Assembly: GCA_946481735.1 (NCBI GenBank)
Contig: CAMLOU010000060.1
Location: forward strand, 1 to 24,228
DNA: 24,228 nt
Direction: 5' to 3'
DNA from: an uncultured Cellvibrio sp.
Lineage (GTDB): Bacteria; Pseudomonadota; Gammaproteobacteria; Pseudomonadales; Cellvibrionaceae
The notes beneath the pieces were generated by a model. It was not told the origin of the DNA. It did not search any database and worked only from the letters and a program-made list of their open reading frames with translations. The stretch's first letter is position 1, and each line of letters opens with the position of its first letter. A program made the translations under genes and the position numbers. This document shows, piece by piece, positions 7,763-16,536 of this stretch.

Positions 7763-9586
7763 TTATTCCGGTTTTCGTTGCGCTTTGGTGGTGCTGACCC
7801 AGTCCTTTATATGGTCTTCTAATAACGTCAACGGCATAGCGCCGCCCTGCAATACCTGTTCGTGAAAAAGACGCAGGTCGAAAGCCGTCCCCAATTCAGC
7901 TCGGGCGTATTCGCGCAACGCGAGGATTTTTTTCATCCCCAGGGTATACGCTGTCGCTTGGCCAGGCATAACGATGTAGCGCTGCACAGATTTAACAATG
8001 TCCTGCCGTGTGTTGGGGGTGTTCTCCAGCAAATAGTGAATGGCTTTTTCCCGGCTCCAGCGCTGTGCGTGAATGCCGGTATCCACTACCAGCCGGCTGG
8101 CCCGCCAAAGCTCCAGGGCTAGCCGGCCAAATTCAGCGTAGGCGTCTTTGTACAAACCCAGCTCCAGGGGCAAGAGTTCTGCGTAGAGCGCCCAGCCCTC
8201 TACAAACGCGATGTAACGTACGTGTTGCCGGAACACCGGTAGATCCGTTTTTTCCTGCGCAATCGCTATCTGCATATGATGGCCGGGTATACCTTCGTGG
8301 TAAGCCAGGGCCTGCATCTGATAGATCGGCATGGCCCGCATGTTGTACAGGTTGGCGTAGTAGACGCCGGGCCGTGTACCCTTGGCTGCCGGGCGGCGAT
8401 AAAAAGCCTTGCCGGCTGTTTTTTCACGGAAGGGCTCAACCCGGCTAACCAGTAATTGTGCTTTGGGTTGTGAAATAAATAGTTCGTCCAGATGCTCGCG
8501 CATCGCATCAATAATGCGCGTTGCTTCGGTCAGATAAGCTGTCCGACCGGCATCGGTATTGGGAAAATAAAAACGCGGGTCGTCGCGCATGAAGCGAAAA
8601 AAATCCTGCACGCTGCCGGTAAATTTTAATTGCTGCATGATGCGGCGAATCTCGCCATGGATACGTTCTACCTCCGCCAAGCCAAGCGCGTGGATGTCAT
8701 CAGCGCTTAAATCCGTGGTGGTATTAAAAGCCAGTGCAAAACGGTAGTAGTCTTTTCCTTTGGGAAATTTCCACACACCATCGCGCGCGTCAGCCTGTTG
8801 TTCCAATGCTTTTAGATAGCGGATCAAGTGGCGGTAACCGGGCTCAAACGAATGCTGTAAGGCGTGGGACGCTTGTTGCAATAACGCCTGTTGCTCTTGG
8901 GCGGGCAGGTTCAGGGTCGTGATCTTGGTGCGAAAGTTGCCGAGGATCGGGCTATCTTCCTGGCCATTAAATGGCTGGCCTTGCAGTAAATTTTCACAAC
9001 TGCTGATCACCAGGGGAAATACAAATCCGGGCGGCACAATCCCGGCCTGCGCATTTTCCTTGAGCTGGTCGACCACCTGGTGCAACAGGGTGTTCACGCC
9101 ATTGATGCGCTGGATATATGCGTGGGCATCGGCAATCCCATCAATCCTGTGAGAGTTCATCAGCAGCGACGCGATCTCGGTATGGGTGCCGAACATTTGA
9201 TTGACCGGGTAAAGGTAGTGTCGCCAGGTGTATTGATCGATGCGCTGTTTCAGGGTCGCTTCCATCAGGTAATAATTGAAGCGGTTTTCCGGGCTCAGCT
9301 TTTTTATATCCAGTTGATACAAACCCTGGAGTTGGTTGCGCAGTAACTGGTCAGTCTGTTGCTGGTAAGCCGCACTGAGATCATCCCATTGTCCGTAGTT
9401 GGTTTTGAGACCGAGGTAAGTTTGCTTCATCGGGCTGCGCACCAGCGCTTCATCAAAAAACCGCTGGAATAACTTCTCGGCCCGCTCATCTTCATTCGCA
9501 GCGGCGGTAGCGGGCAGGGCGAACAGCAGGAAAAGAAGGGGAAGAAAATAACGCAAATAGGCGGCGAGCTTGATGATGAACTGCAT
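7763..9586 (-). CDS. Exported DUF885-family protein, putative zinc metallopeptidase
   Basis: The predicted protein is 607 residues with a clear signal peptide (MQFIIKLAAYLRYF, a leucine-rich core, then ATAAA before the mature part), so it is periplasmic or secreted. It belongs to the DUF885 family. The signature HEGIPGHH (about 430-437) and the downstream EGWALYAE (about 463-470) look like a gluzincin-type metal site, with two histidines from the first motif and a glutamate from the second. Peptidase activity is inferred from this pattern, not established for this protein. The longest frame starts upstream at 9631, but the ATG at 9586 has GGAGA nine bases before it and starts directly at the signal peptide. 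It is divergent from the secretion operon across 489 bases. Confidence 0.82.
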   Translation of the reverse strand: MQFIIKLAAYLRYFLPLLFLLFALPATAAANEDERAEKLFQRFFDEALVRSPMKQTYLGLKTNYGQWDDLSAAYQQQTDQLLRNQLQGLYQLDIKKLSPENRFNYYLMEATLKQRIDQYTWRHYLYPVNQMFGTHTEIASLLMNSHRIDGIADAHAYIQRINGVNTLLHQVVDQLKENAQAGIVPPGFVFPLVISSCENLLQGQPFNGQEDSPILGNFRTKITTLNLPAQEQQALLQQASHALQHSFEPGYRHLIRYLKALEQQADARDGVWKFPKGKDYYRFALAFNTTTDLSADDIHALGLAEVERIHGEIRRIMQQLKFTGSVQDFFRFMRDDPRFYFPNTDAGRTAYLTEATRIIDAMREHLDELFISQPKAQLLVSRVEPFREKTAGKAFYRRPAAKGTRPGVYYANLYNMRAMPIYQMQALAYHEGIPGHHMQIAIAQEKTDLPVFRQHVRYIAFVEGWALYAELLPLELGLYKDAYAEFGRLALELWRASRLVVDTGIHAQRWSREKAIHYLLENTPNTRQDIVKSVQRYIVMPGQATAYTLGMKKILALREYARAELGTAFDLRLFHEQVLQGGAMPLTLLEDHIKDWVSTTKAQRKPE

Positions 9587-9811
9587 GGATGGGTGTCTCC
9601 CGGTTGGGTCCGGATTAACAAATGTTAGCACTTCACCTTAACACTATTGATCCATGTTCCCCAGGTACAGGGGCGGCCGGTTGTTCAGCCAAGGTTCATT
9701 AAATCCGTGCAAGCATGGGTCTTAACGGCGCTCATCTATGAAAATATCTGCTAATGTTTTTACTGGCTTCACCGGAAAACTGGCACTAAATTGTTAATTC
9801 ATCCTCATTGT

Positions 9812-9826
9812 GTAAAGAAACTTTAC
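9812..9826. promoter_or_regulatory. 15-base inverted repeat, possible operator
   Basis: GTAAAG (9812-9817) and CTTTAC (9821-9826) are perfect inverted arms around AAA. The size and AT-rich character fit a dimeric regulator site more than an RNA hairpin. No known regulator consensus was recognised. It is about 130 bases upstream of the candidate gspC promoter. Confidence 0.3.
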
Positions 9827-9941
9827 TAATCTGGTTTGCTCCAATCGCCGCTTGTTGCAAACTCCCGTAGCTTTTGAGTCGAAAGTCTTCACAGTGAACG
9901 TCTTGCTTAGAATTAGCTTGACAGGGTTGTCGGGATGAGCT

Positions 9942-9971
9942 TTCGCATTTGGTATATAGATGGAGTACAAT
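9942..9971 (+). promoter_or_regulatory. Candidate promoter for the gsp operon
   Basis: TTCGCA (9942-9947, four of six matches to the -35 consensus) and TACAAT (9966-9971, five of six to the -10 consensus) are separated by 18 bases. An alternative extended -10, TG-G-TATATA, overlaps at 9950-9958. Transcription would begin near 9978 and leave a leader of about 98 bases before gspC. This was identified by eye from consensus only. Confidence 0.35.
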
Positions 9972-9977
9972 CCGGCG

Positions 9978-9995
9978 CTTTATTCAATAATAAAG
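9978..9995 (+). promoter_or_regulatory. Perfect 7-bp inverted repeat at the predicted start of the gsp transcript
   Basis: CTTTATT (9978-9984) and AATAAAG (9989-9995) flank CAAT. The element begins where the candidate promoter would initiate transcription, so it could be a repressor operator covering +1 or a 5' hairpin protecting the message. Confidence 0.35.
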
Positions 9996-10075
9996 TCTCT
10001 GCCTGTGGGCCTCCTGGGCTTGGGCTGTAAGCGGTCAGCACGCTTCCGTGCAGGTAAAGGGTAACGATCACGTTT

Positions 10076-11119
10076 ATGCAAGATAAATTCATTTCTCCCC
10101 GGTTGGCACTGGATCAGCGCACGGCTCAATTCGAGCAGGTGCTGCGTCGTGGTGCCGCCCTGTTGGGCAAGGTGCCGCTGGAGCGATGGAAGTGGCTGGT
10201 TACCCTGTTACTGGTTGTATGGTTGAGCCACAGTCTTGCGCGACTGTTCTGGCTGGTGGCGCCGACGCCGGACATTCCGGCTGCAACGGCTTCTGCGATC
10301 GCCCTGCCGGCGGGCCAGTCTCCCAGTGACGCTCCGCCCATCGATATTGCCTCCCTGACGGAAGCCGAAGTCTTCGGCAAGATGGATGCCGCCGCTGCCG
10401 AACAGGCCGCCGCTGCACCGGCGCCCTCGGTGATCGAGAATGATGCAGTGGATACCCAGTTAAACCTGGTGTTGCGCGGCGTGATCGGCAGCAGCAATGA
10501 CGCCTCGGCCCGCGCCATCATTGCCAACGGTGCCGAAGCCGATGTCTATGCGCCCGGCGATGAATTGCCGGTGGGTCGCGGTGTGACCCTGGCCAAGGTG
10601 CTGGACCTGCGGGTCATACTGAACAACAACGGCCGTTATGAATCACTCTGGCTCTATAAAGATGATCCTAACGCCCGTATTGCCGCACCCTATGTGCCGC
10701 CGGCCGAACAGAATACGGGGCGCAGCTGGACGGACGAAAATGCAGAAAGCGGCGGGCAACAGCCCTTATTTGTAGATCAGAATCCCGGATACGATTCACC
10801 TTCACCCGATGCCAATCCCATGGGTTCTGCTGACCCTTCCGGTGAGGTGGCCCGTTCGTTGGCGGATGTCGTGGCGATGAGTATCCACCGCGAAGGTGGT
10901 CAGGTGGTGGGTTACAAGATCCGCCCCGGCCGCAACGCGGAGCAGTTTTCAGCCCTGGGTTTACAGCCGGACGATATCGTCACGGCAGTAAACGGTGTGC
11001 CGCTCACCAGCCCTGGTAAAGTCATGGAAATTTATAAAAATATGAGCAATGCAACTTCCGCCAGCCTCGAAATTAAACGCGGTGGTAGCGTCTTGTCTGT
11101 CGATGTTGTGCTTCAATAA
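10076..11119 (+). CDS. gspC: Type II secretion system protein GspC
   Basis: GspC is the inner-membrane protein that connects the assembly platform to the outer-membrane secretin and helps select substrates. The 347-residue product has a cytoplasmic N-terminus, one transmembrane segment (about 40-60), an alanine/proline-rich linker, a homology region (about 126-194, with LNLVLRGVIGSS and VYAPGDELPVGRGV) and a C-terminal PDZ domain (about 265-347, with YKIRPGR and LGLQPDDIVTAVNGVPL). Length and domain order are those expected for PDZ-type GspC. It is the first gene of the operon, with gspD starting 13 bases later. The only ribosome-binding-like sequence, AAAGGG, is rather far (14 bases) from the ATG, so initiation may be modest. 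Confidence 0.93.
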   Translation: MQDKFISPRLALDQRTAQFEQVLRRGAALLGKVPLERWKWLVTLLLVVWLSHSLARLFWLVAPTPDIPAATASAIALPAGQSPSDAPPIDIASLTEAEVFGKMDAAAAEQAAAAPAPSVIENDAVDTQLNLVLRGVIGSSNDASARAIIANGAEADVYAPGDELPVGRGVTLAKVLDLRVILNNNGRYESLWLYKDDPNARIAAPYVPPAEQNTGRSWTDENAESGGQQPLFVDQNPGYDSPSPDANPMGSADPSGEVARSLADVVAMSIHREGGQVVGYKIRPGRNAEQFSALGLQPDDIVTAVNGVPLTSPGKVMEIYKNMSNATSASLEIKRGGSVLSVDVVLQ

Positions 11120-11132
11120 GTGAGGATGTCCA

Positions 11133-13139
11133 GTGAACCTTCGTTATAAACCTGCCAAGCTCGCCGCCGTGCTGATCGCATTGTGCCTGGGCTTCAACAC
11201 GGTCGCCGCAGAGCAAAGTTGGACGGTCAACTTCAATGACACGGATATCCAGCAAGTCATCAAATTCATGGCGGATGCCACCGGCAAAACCATCATCATC
11301 GACCCGAAGGTACGCGGACCGGTCAAGGTTATCTCCGCCAAGCCGCTCAATAGTGAAGAACTCTACGATCTGTTTCTTTCTGTGCTGGATGTGCATGGTT
11401 ACACCGCGATAGAAAGCGGCTCGGTCGTGCGCATCGTCCCCAACCGCGACGCCCGCTCGCTGCCCGTACCCAACGAAACCAATGTGACCGAAGTTGACGA
11501 TACCTACATCACCCAGGTTATCCAGCTTAAAAATATCAGCGCAGCCAAGGTGTTGCCGACCCTGCGTCCACTGGTGCCGCAATACGGCCATATCTCCGCG
11601 TACGATTCCAGCAACGCGCTGATCATCACCGACACCCGCGCCAACATCATTCGCTTGAACGAACTGATCGCCAAGATCGACCAATCAGCGGTGATCGGCA
11701 CCGAACTGATTGAATTGCGTTACGCCCAGGCGGCGGACATTGTGAACATCATCACCACCCTGGAAAAACCCGATCCGAACCGGGGCACAACCACCTCACC
11801 GGTGGTGCTGGTAGCGGACAAGCGCATCAATGGTGTGATCATCAGCGGCGATGACTTGCAGCGCCAGCGAGTGAAGATGCTGATCGACCAGATGGACCGT
11901 CCACAAACCAAGAACAGCAACATGCGCGTGGTGTACCTCAAGTACGCCAAGGCGGAAGAAGTCTCCAAGGTGTTGACCGGCATGGTGCAAAACCTCGCCC
12001 AGGCCAAGCCGGTAGAGGGCCAGGCGCCTGGCGGTACCGCCGGCATCCAGTTTGATGCAGATACCAATGCAGTCCTGATTACCGCAGACAGCGACGTAAT
12101 GGAGTCTTTGCTGACAGTGGTTGAGAGCCTCGATATCCGCCGCGCCCAGGTGCTGGTGGAAGCGATAATTGTGGAAATTGAAGAGAACACCGGCAAAGAG
12201 CTGGGCATCGAGTGGATGTATCGCGACAGCGAATACGGCTTCGGCAGTTCTACTCGCGGTACGGGTGGCACCTTGCGCACGGTTGCCGGTGCCGCGTTTG
12301 AAGAGGGTGATGCTGGCTTGGAGGATTTGGCCGCTGGCCTTAGCGGTATTGCGGGCCAGGCATTCGGTATCGGTCGTTTGGGTGACCGTACTGACTTCCT
12401 CGGTTTGATCAAGCTGCTGCAGGAAAACAACAAGACCAACATTCTCTCCACACCGAATTTGTTAACCACGGATAACCACGAAGCCTCCATCTCTGTGGGT
12501 CAGGAAGTGCCGTTTGAAACGGGCTCCTACACCTCAACCGGTGGTACCACCAACCCCACCAGCCCCTTTACCACTATCGAACGTAAAGACGTGGGTGTGA
12601 TGTTAAAAGTCACCCCGCATGTTAACGATGGAGATAGTGTGGTTCTGGACATCAGCCAGGAAGTATCGAGCATCCAGGACACCAGCACACGGGGCTTTAT
12701 TACCAACAAGCGCACCATTGAAACCCAGATTCTCGCCGAGAATGGCCAAGTGGTTGTGCTGGGCGGTCTGATTAAAGACGAGGTCCAGACCACCGACCTG
12801 AAAGTGCCTATCCTGGGTAGCATTCCGGTCATCGGCAATGTGTTCCGCAGTCAGACATCGGACGTGATCAAAACCAATCTGTTGGTATTTATCCGCGCTA
12901 CCGTCGTGGAAGACGGCAAGATGCTGACCGGCGCAACGGCGGAAAAATACAGCGCTATCCGCGATATCCAGCTGGAGCAGCGTCGTCGTGCGGGCATCCT
13001 GGTGAACAGTCGCGCTATTCCCGTGTTACCCGAGTGGGCTGATGTAGCAGCCTCGCGCGAAGCTGAAGCCAAGAAATCCTTACCTGCCGAGGTTATTGAC
13101 TTGCGCTCCAACTCCATCGATCCACCGGCAGAGGAGTAA
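11133..13139 (+). CDS. gspD: Type II secretion outer-membrane secretin GspD
   Basis: GspD forms the multimeric outer-membrane channel through which folded exoproteins leave. The 668-residue product has a signal peptide (cleavage near residue 26, VAA before EQSW), an N0 domain (about 27-105), three N1-N3 repeat domains (about 125-335) and the secretin core (about 337-595), which begins with QVLVEAIIVEIEENTGKELG and contains VPFETGSY, the VGVMLKVTPHV strand and the LGGLIKDE / VPILGSIPVIGNVF segment. A C-terminal tail of about 70 residues may be a pilotin-binding S domain, although no pilotin gene is nearby. Translation appears to start at GTG (11133), with GAGGA six bases upstream. Family assignment is certain. 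Confidence 0.96.
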   Translation: MNLRYKPAKLAAVLIALCLGFNTVAAEQSWTVNFNDTDIQQVIKFMADATGKTIIIDPKVRGPVKVISAKPLNSEELYDLFLSVLDVHGYTAIESGSVVRIVPNRDARSLPVPNETNVTEVDDTYITQVIQLKNISAAKVLPTLRPLVPQYGHISAYDSSNALIITDTRANIIRLNELIAKIDQSAVIGTELIELRYAQAADIVNIITTLEKPDPNRGTTTSPVVLVADKRINGVIISGDDLQRQRVKMLIDQMDRPQTKNSNMRVVYLKYAKAEEVSKVLTGMVQNLAQAKPVEGQAPGGTAGIQFDADTNAVLITADSDVMESLLTVVESLDIRRAQVLVEAIIVEIEENTGKELGIEWMYRDSEYGFGSSTRGTGGTLRTVAGAAFEEGDAGLEDLAAGLSGIAGQAFGIGRLGDRTDFLGLIKLLQENNKTNILSTPNLLTTDNHEASISVGQEVPFETGSYTSTGGTTNPTSPFTTIERKDVGVMLKVTPHVNDGDSVVLDISQEVSSIQDTSTRGFITNKRTIETQILAENGQVVVLGGLIKDEVQTTDLKVPILGSIPVIGNVFRSQTSDVIKTNLLVFIRATVVEDGKMLTGATAEKYSAIRDIQLEQRRRAGILVNSRAIPVLPEWADVAASREAEAKKSLPAEVIDLRSNSIDPPAEE

Positions 13140-13144
13140 TCGCC

Positions 13145-14692
13145 GTGACGGATGAGTTGGCCACACTCGAAGAACCTCTGGCCGCCGCAACGCTGTCAGA
13201 GGACGAAGAACAGGCTGCCAGCGCAGCGGCAGCGGAACACGCGCGCCTGCCCTTCAGCTTTGCCACCACCCACGGCGTGATGCTGGAGGAAGAAGGTGGG
13301 CGCAAACTGCTTTATCGCCCCGGCTTAACCATTGATGTGCTGCTGGAACTACAGCGTTATCTGGGCTCGGATTTCCAGATGGAAGAAGTCCCCGCCGATG
13401 ACTTCCAGCGCCGCCTGACGCGTGAGTACCAAAGCGGTGAAGGTGCGGCCCAGCGCGCGGCGGAAGACCTGGGTGCCGAATACGATCTTTCCTCCCTTGC
13501 GGATGACCTGGCAGATCGCACCGACCTGCTGGCCGGTGATGATGACGCGCCCATTATCCGTTTGATTAATGCCATCCTGTCGCAGGCGGTGCGGGAAGGC
13601 GCTTCGGATATCCATCTGGAGCCTTTTGAAGATCGCGTATCCGTGCGTTTCCGCATCGATGGTGTGTTAACCGAAGTATTGTCTCCCAAACCGGAATTGG
13701 CTCCGGTGCTGGTTTCGCGTCTCAAGGTGATGGCGCGTCTGGATATTGCCGAAAAACGGCTGCCGCAGGACGGCCGTATCACGGTGCGCCTGGCGGGCCA
13801 CGCGGTGGATATCCGGGTTTCTACCATCCCCTCGGCATTCGGTGAACGTATCGTATTGCGTCTGCTCGACCAGGCCGCTGGCCAGCTCAAGCTGGAACAA
13901 TTGGCGATGCCCAAGAATGTCCACGACGGCCTGTCGCGGGCGCTGCTGAAACCCCACGGCATCATCCTGGTGACCGGCCCCACGGGTTCCGGTAAAACCA
14001 CCACCCTGTATGCGGGCCTGAGCCACATCAACAGCCGCAGTCGCAATATCCTGACCATTGAAGATCCGGTGGAATATTTGTTGCCCGGTATCGGTCAGAC
14101 CCAGGTTAACCCAAAGGTAGAGATGACCTTTGCACGCGGTCTGCGCGCCATTCTGCGTCAGGACCCGGACGTGGTCATGGTGGGTGAGATTCGTGACGGC
14201 GAGACTGCCGAGATCGCCATCCAGGCGAGTTTGACCGGTCACCTTGTGTTATCGACCCTGCACACCAACACCGCGATCGGGGCGGTGATGCGTCTCAAAG
14301 ACATGGGCGTGGAGCCCTTCCTGTTGGCGTCGAGCCTGGAAGTGGTCATGGCCCAACGCCTGGTGCGGGTATTGTGTGAACACTGTAAAGAACCCTACAC
14401 CCCCAGCGAGGCGGAGCGGGACATGCTCAAGCTCCCGGCCAATGCCAGCATCTGGCGCCCGGTGGGCTGTAAGCACTGCAACAGCCAGGGTTATCGCGGC
14501 CGTAAGGGTATCTACGAATTAATCGAAATTAACGAGCGCTTGCGCCACCTGATCCACGAGCAGGCGGGTGAGCAGGAATTGCTGGCAGAAGCGCGTAAAC
14601 ACAGTCCGTCCATGAGTGACGATGGCCGTAATTGTGTACTCAAAGGTATTACCAGCATCGAAGAAGTGCTGCGTGTGACGACGCAGCTATAG
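13145..14692 (+). CDS. gspE: Type II secretion ATPase GspE
   Basis: GspE is the cytoplasmic hexameric ATPase that powers pseudopilus assembly, docked to the membrane through GspL. The 515-residue product has an acidic, alanine-rich N-terminal extension (about 1-35), an N-terminal GspL-binding region, then the secretion ATPase core: Walker A GPTGSGKTT (278-286), an Asp box around IEDPVEY, Walker B DPDVVMVGEIRD (340-351) and a His box ending LSTLHTN (369-375). A tetracysteine zinc site is complete (CEHC at 411-414 and CKHC at 442-445). The start is GTG at 13145. GAGGAG, lying within the last codons of gspD, is 8 bases away, which suggests translational coupling to gspD. Confidence 0.96.
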   Translation: MTDELATLEEPLAAATLSEDEEQAASAAAAEHARLPFSFATTHGVMLEEEGGRKLLYRPGLTIDVLLELQRYLGSDFQMEEVPADDFQRRLTREYQSGEGAAQRAAEDLGAEYDLSSLADDLADRTDLLAGDDDAPIIRLINAILSQAVREGASDIHLEPFEDRVSVRFRIDGVLTEVLSPKPELAPVLVSRLKVMARLDIAEKRLPQDGRITVRLAGHAVDIRVSTIPSAFGERIVLRLLDQAAGQLKLEQLAMPKNVHDGLSRALLKPHGIILVTGPTGSGKTTTLYAGLSHINSRSRNILTIEDPVEYLLPGIGQTQVNPKVEMTFARGLRAILRQDPDVVMVGEIRDGETAEIAIQASLTGHLVLSTLHTNTAIGAVMRLKDMGVEPFLLASSLEVVMAQRLVRVLCEHCKEPYTPSEAERDMLKLPANASIWRPVGCKHCNSQGYRGRKGIYELIEINERLRHLIHEQAGEQELLAEARKHSPSMSDDGRNCVLKGITSIEEVLRVTTQL

Positions 14693-14738
14693 CCGTTATA
14701 AATAGCAAGTTGACCACAATGGGGACTCACGTTAAGGC

Positions 14739-15971
14739 ATGGGTGCATACAGTTACCGCGCATTGAATGAGACGGGTAAAGCCGTCAAGGGCATCCTGGA
14801 GGGCGATTCCGAGCGCCAGGTGCGCAGTCAGTTGCGCGCGAAAAAACTCAAGCCGCTGGAAGTCATCAGCATTACCGGAAAGGCCATCAAGGGTACTGAG
14901 GATTCCAGCTTCTCCGGCATGCGCAGCCGCTGGGGAAAACGCCTTAATACGCGGGATCTCAGCTTGATTACGCGGCAATTGGCTTCCCTGGTGCGCTCCG
15001 GTTTGCCGCTGGATGAAGCGCTCCATGCGACCGCGCGCCAACAGAACAAACAGAACATCAAGCAGATTCTGCTGCAGGTGCGCACCAAGGTGCTGGAAGG
15101 TTTCAGCCTGGCCCAAGCGTTGGGGGAAAACCCGGCGGCATTTAATGAAATGTATCGCGCCCTGGTGCGGGCCGGCGAAAGTTCCGGGTACCTCGGACCG
15201 GTATTGGAACGACTCGCCGACTACACCCAGACCAGCCAGCAGGTGCAGCAACGCCTGAAGATGGCGATGATTTATCCGGTGGTGCTATTGGTTATCAGCC
15301 TGTCGGTGATTGCGGCTTTGATGGCCTTTGTGGTGCCCAAATTGGTGGGCATCTTTGCTCACAGCCAGCGTGACCTGCCGCCGCTGACCCAGGCATTGAT
15401 TGTCACCAGTGATTTTGTGGTCAATTACGGCATCTATTGTGTAATTGCCCTGATCGGTTTGGTGTTTGGGATCAAGCGGTTGTTGCGCAACGAAAACCGC
15501 TTGCGCACCTGGCACAGCTGGCAGTTGCGTCTGCCGGTGATCGGCAATCTGGTACGGCAGATTAACAGCGCCCGCTTCGCGGCCACGCTGAGCCTGCTGT
15601 CCTCCAGCGGTGTACCGCTATTGCAGGCATTGAATATTGCCGGTCAGGTGATGAGTAATAAATTGCTGCAGGAATCCTGTGAGCAGGTCGCGGCAGCAGT
15701 GCGCGAGGGGAGTAGCCTGTATCGCGCCATGGAAAATGCCGGCACCTTCCCGCCCCTTCTGGTGCAGTTGGTATCCAGCGGTGAGGCCAACGGTACCCTG
15801 CCGCAACAGTTGGATAATGCGGCCCAGGACCAGGAGCGGGAACTGGAGATGATGCTCGGTATGGCCATGGGCCTCCTGGAGCCTTTGACGATTGTGTTTA
15901 TGGGCCTGGCGGTGTGCCTGATTGTAATGGCTATCCTGCAGCCGATCTTTGAGATGAATAGCCTGATTTAA
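14739..15971 (+). CDS. gspF: Type II secretion inner-membrane platform protein GspF
   Basis: GspF is the polytopic core of the inner-membrane platform, thought to couple GspE motion to pseudopilin extraction. The 410-residue product has the family layout: two homologous cytoplasmic helical domains (about 70-170 and 272-375), each with the LARLVRSGLPL-like signature (here LASLVRSGLPLDEAL and LSLLSSSGVPLLQAL) and the RAGESSG / SSGEANG loops, plus three transmembrane segments (about 178-200, 226-246, 377-400). The gap from gspE is 46 bases. TAAGG lies too close to the ATG to be ideal, and GGGG at 14721-14724 is 14 bases away, so the exact initiation signal is unclear. Confidence 0.95.
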   Translation: MGAYSYRALNETGKAVKGILEGDSERQVRSQLRAKKLKPLEVISITGKAIKGTEDSSFSGMRSRWGKRLNTRDLSLITRQLASLVRSGLPLDEALHATARQQNKQNIKQILLQVRTKVLEGFSLAQALGENPAAFNEMYRALVRAGESSGYLGPVLERLADYTQTSQQVQQRLKMAMIYPVVLLVISLSVIAALMAFVVPKLVGIFAHSQRDLPPLTQALIVTSDFVVNYGIYCVIALIGLVFGIKRLLRNENRLRTWHSWQLRLPVIGNLVRQINSARFAATLSLLSSSGVPLLQALNIAGQVMSNKLLQESCEQVAAAVREGSSLYRAMENAGTFPPLLVQLVSSGEANGTLPQQLDNAAQDQERELEMMLGMAMGLLEPLTIVFMGLAVCLIVMAILQPIFEMNSLI

Positions 15972-15976
15972 CATCC

Positions 15977-15997
15977 GGTCAACCGATCGGGTTAACC
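15977..15997 (+). other. Intercistronic hairpin between gspF and gspG
   Basis: GGTCAACC (15977-15984) pairs with GGTTAACC (15990-15997) at seven of eight positions over a 5-base loop. It lies in the gspF-gspG gap. A T-run (TTTTTT around 16017-16022) follows only some 20 bases later, so it is not a clean terminator. It may be a processing or stabilising hairpin ahead of the major pseudopilin message. Confidence 0.35.
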
Positions 15998-16046
15998 AAA
16001 CAAGATGTAGCGAGCATTTTTTATTCGAATCGTTATGGGAGTCACT

Positions 16047-16523
16047 ATGAAAGCTGTTAATCAATCTATGTCCAACCACAAGGGAATGCGTCGGCAGGCG
16101 GGTTTCAGTTTGATCGAAATCATGGTGGTGGTGATCATCATCGGCCTGCTGGCCAGTATTGTGGCGCCGGCGGTGTTGGATCGTGCAGATGAAGCCCGTA
16201 TCCAGAAAGTCCAGGCGGACTTCAAATCCATCCAAACGGCGCTGAAGCTCTACCGAATCGATAACTTCGTCTATCCCAATACCGAACAAGGTCTGGAAGC
16301 GCTGGTAACCAAACCCAGCATCGCCCCGATTCCACGCAACTGGAAAAGCACAGGTTATATCGAAACCCTGCAACAGGACCCCTGGGGGCGCCCCTACCTG
16401 TACCTCAGCCCCGGCGAAGCGCATGAATATGACATTTATACCCTGGGTGCAGATGGTGTCAGCGGCGGCGAAGGCCCCAATGCGGATATCAGCATCTGGG
16501 ATCAGCCGGCCCAGTCGGAATAG
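16047..16523 (+). CDS. gspG: Type II secretion major pseudopilin GspG
   Basis: GspG polymerises into the periplasmic pseudopilus. The product is 158 residues from the ATG at 16047, which has GGGAG five bases upstream; an in-frame ATG at 16035 would add four residues but lacks such a site. The leader ends QAG, with prepilin peptidase cleavage and methylation expected at Gly19/Phe20 (FSLIEIMVVV) and the conserved Glu at mature position 5. The mature part has the family's conserved YRIDNFVYPNTEQGLEALV and DPWGRPY blocks and the C-terminal calcium-binding loop (LGADGVSGGEGPNADI). The prepilin peptidase gene is not in this window. Confidence 0.96.
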   Translation: MKAVNQSMSNHKGMRRQAGFSLIEIMVVVIIIGLLASIVAPAVLDRADEARIQKVQADFKSIQTALKLYRIDNFVYPNTEQGLEALVTKPSIAPIPRNWKSTGYIETLQQDPWGRPYLYLSPGEAHEYDIYTLGADGVSGGEGPNADISIWDQPAQSE

Positions 16524-16536
16524 AACGGGTTTCTGA

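Larger units (their letters stand above)
9587..10075. other. Divergent intergenic region between the DUF885 gene and gspC
   Basis: This gene-free stretch of about 490 bases contains the upstream regions of both flanking genes. Besides the candidate promoter and inverted repeats listed separately, it contains the near-palindrome TAACA-AA-TGTTA (9616-9627) close to the DUF885 start, TTCAC-A-GTGAA (9888-9898), an isolated TTGACA (9918-9923) with no -10 at usable spacing, and a small leader hairpin (GCACG-CTTC-CGTGC, 10038-10051) just before gspC. No small ORF or RNA gene was recognised. Confidence 0.5.

Noticed and set aside
9918..9923. Perfect -35 hexamer TTGACA upstream of gspC
   Set aside because: No -10-like hexamer lies 16-18 bases downstream; the nearest TATATA is 29 bases away. 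I prefer the TTCGCA/TACAAT pair.
11720..12490. A 256-codon minus-strand frame opposite gspD
   Set aside because: It is Ser/Arg/Pro-rich shadow coding within the conserved secretin gene.
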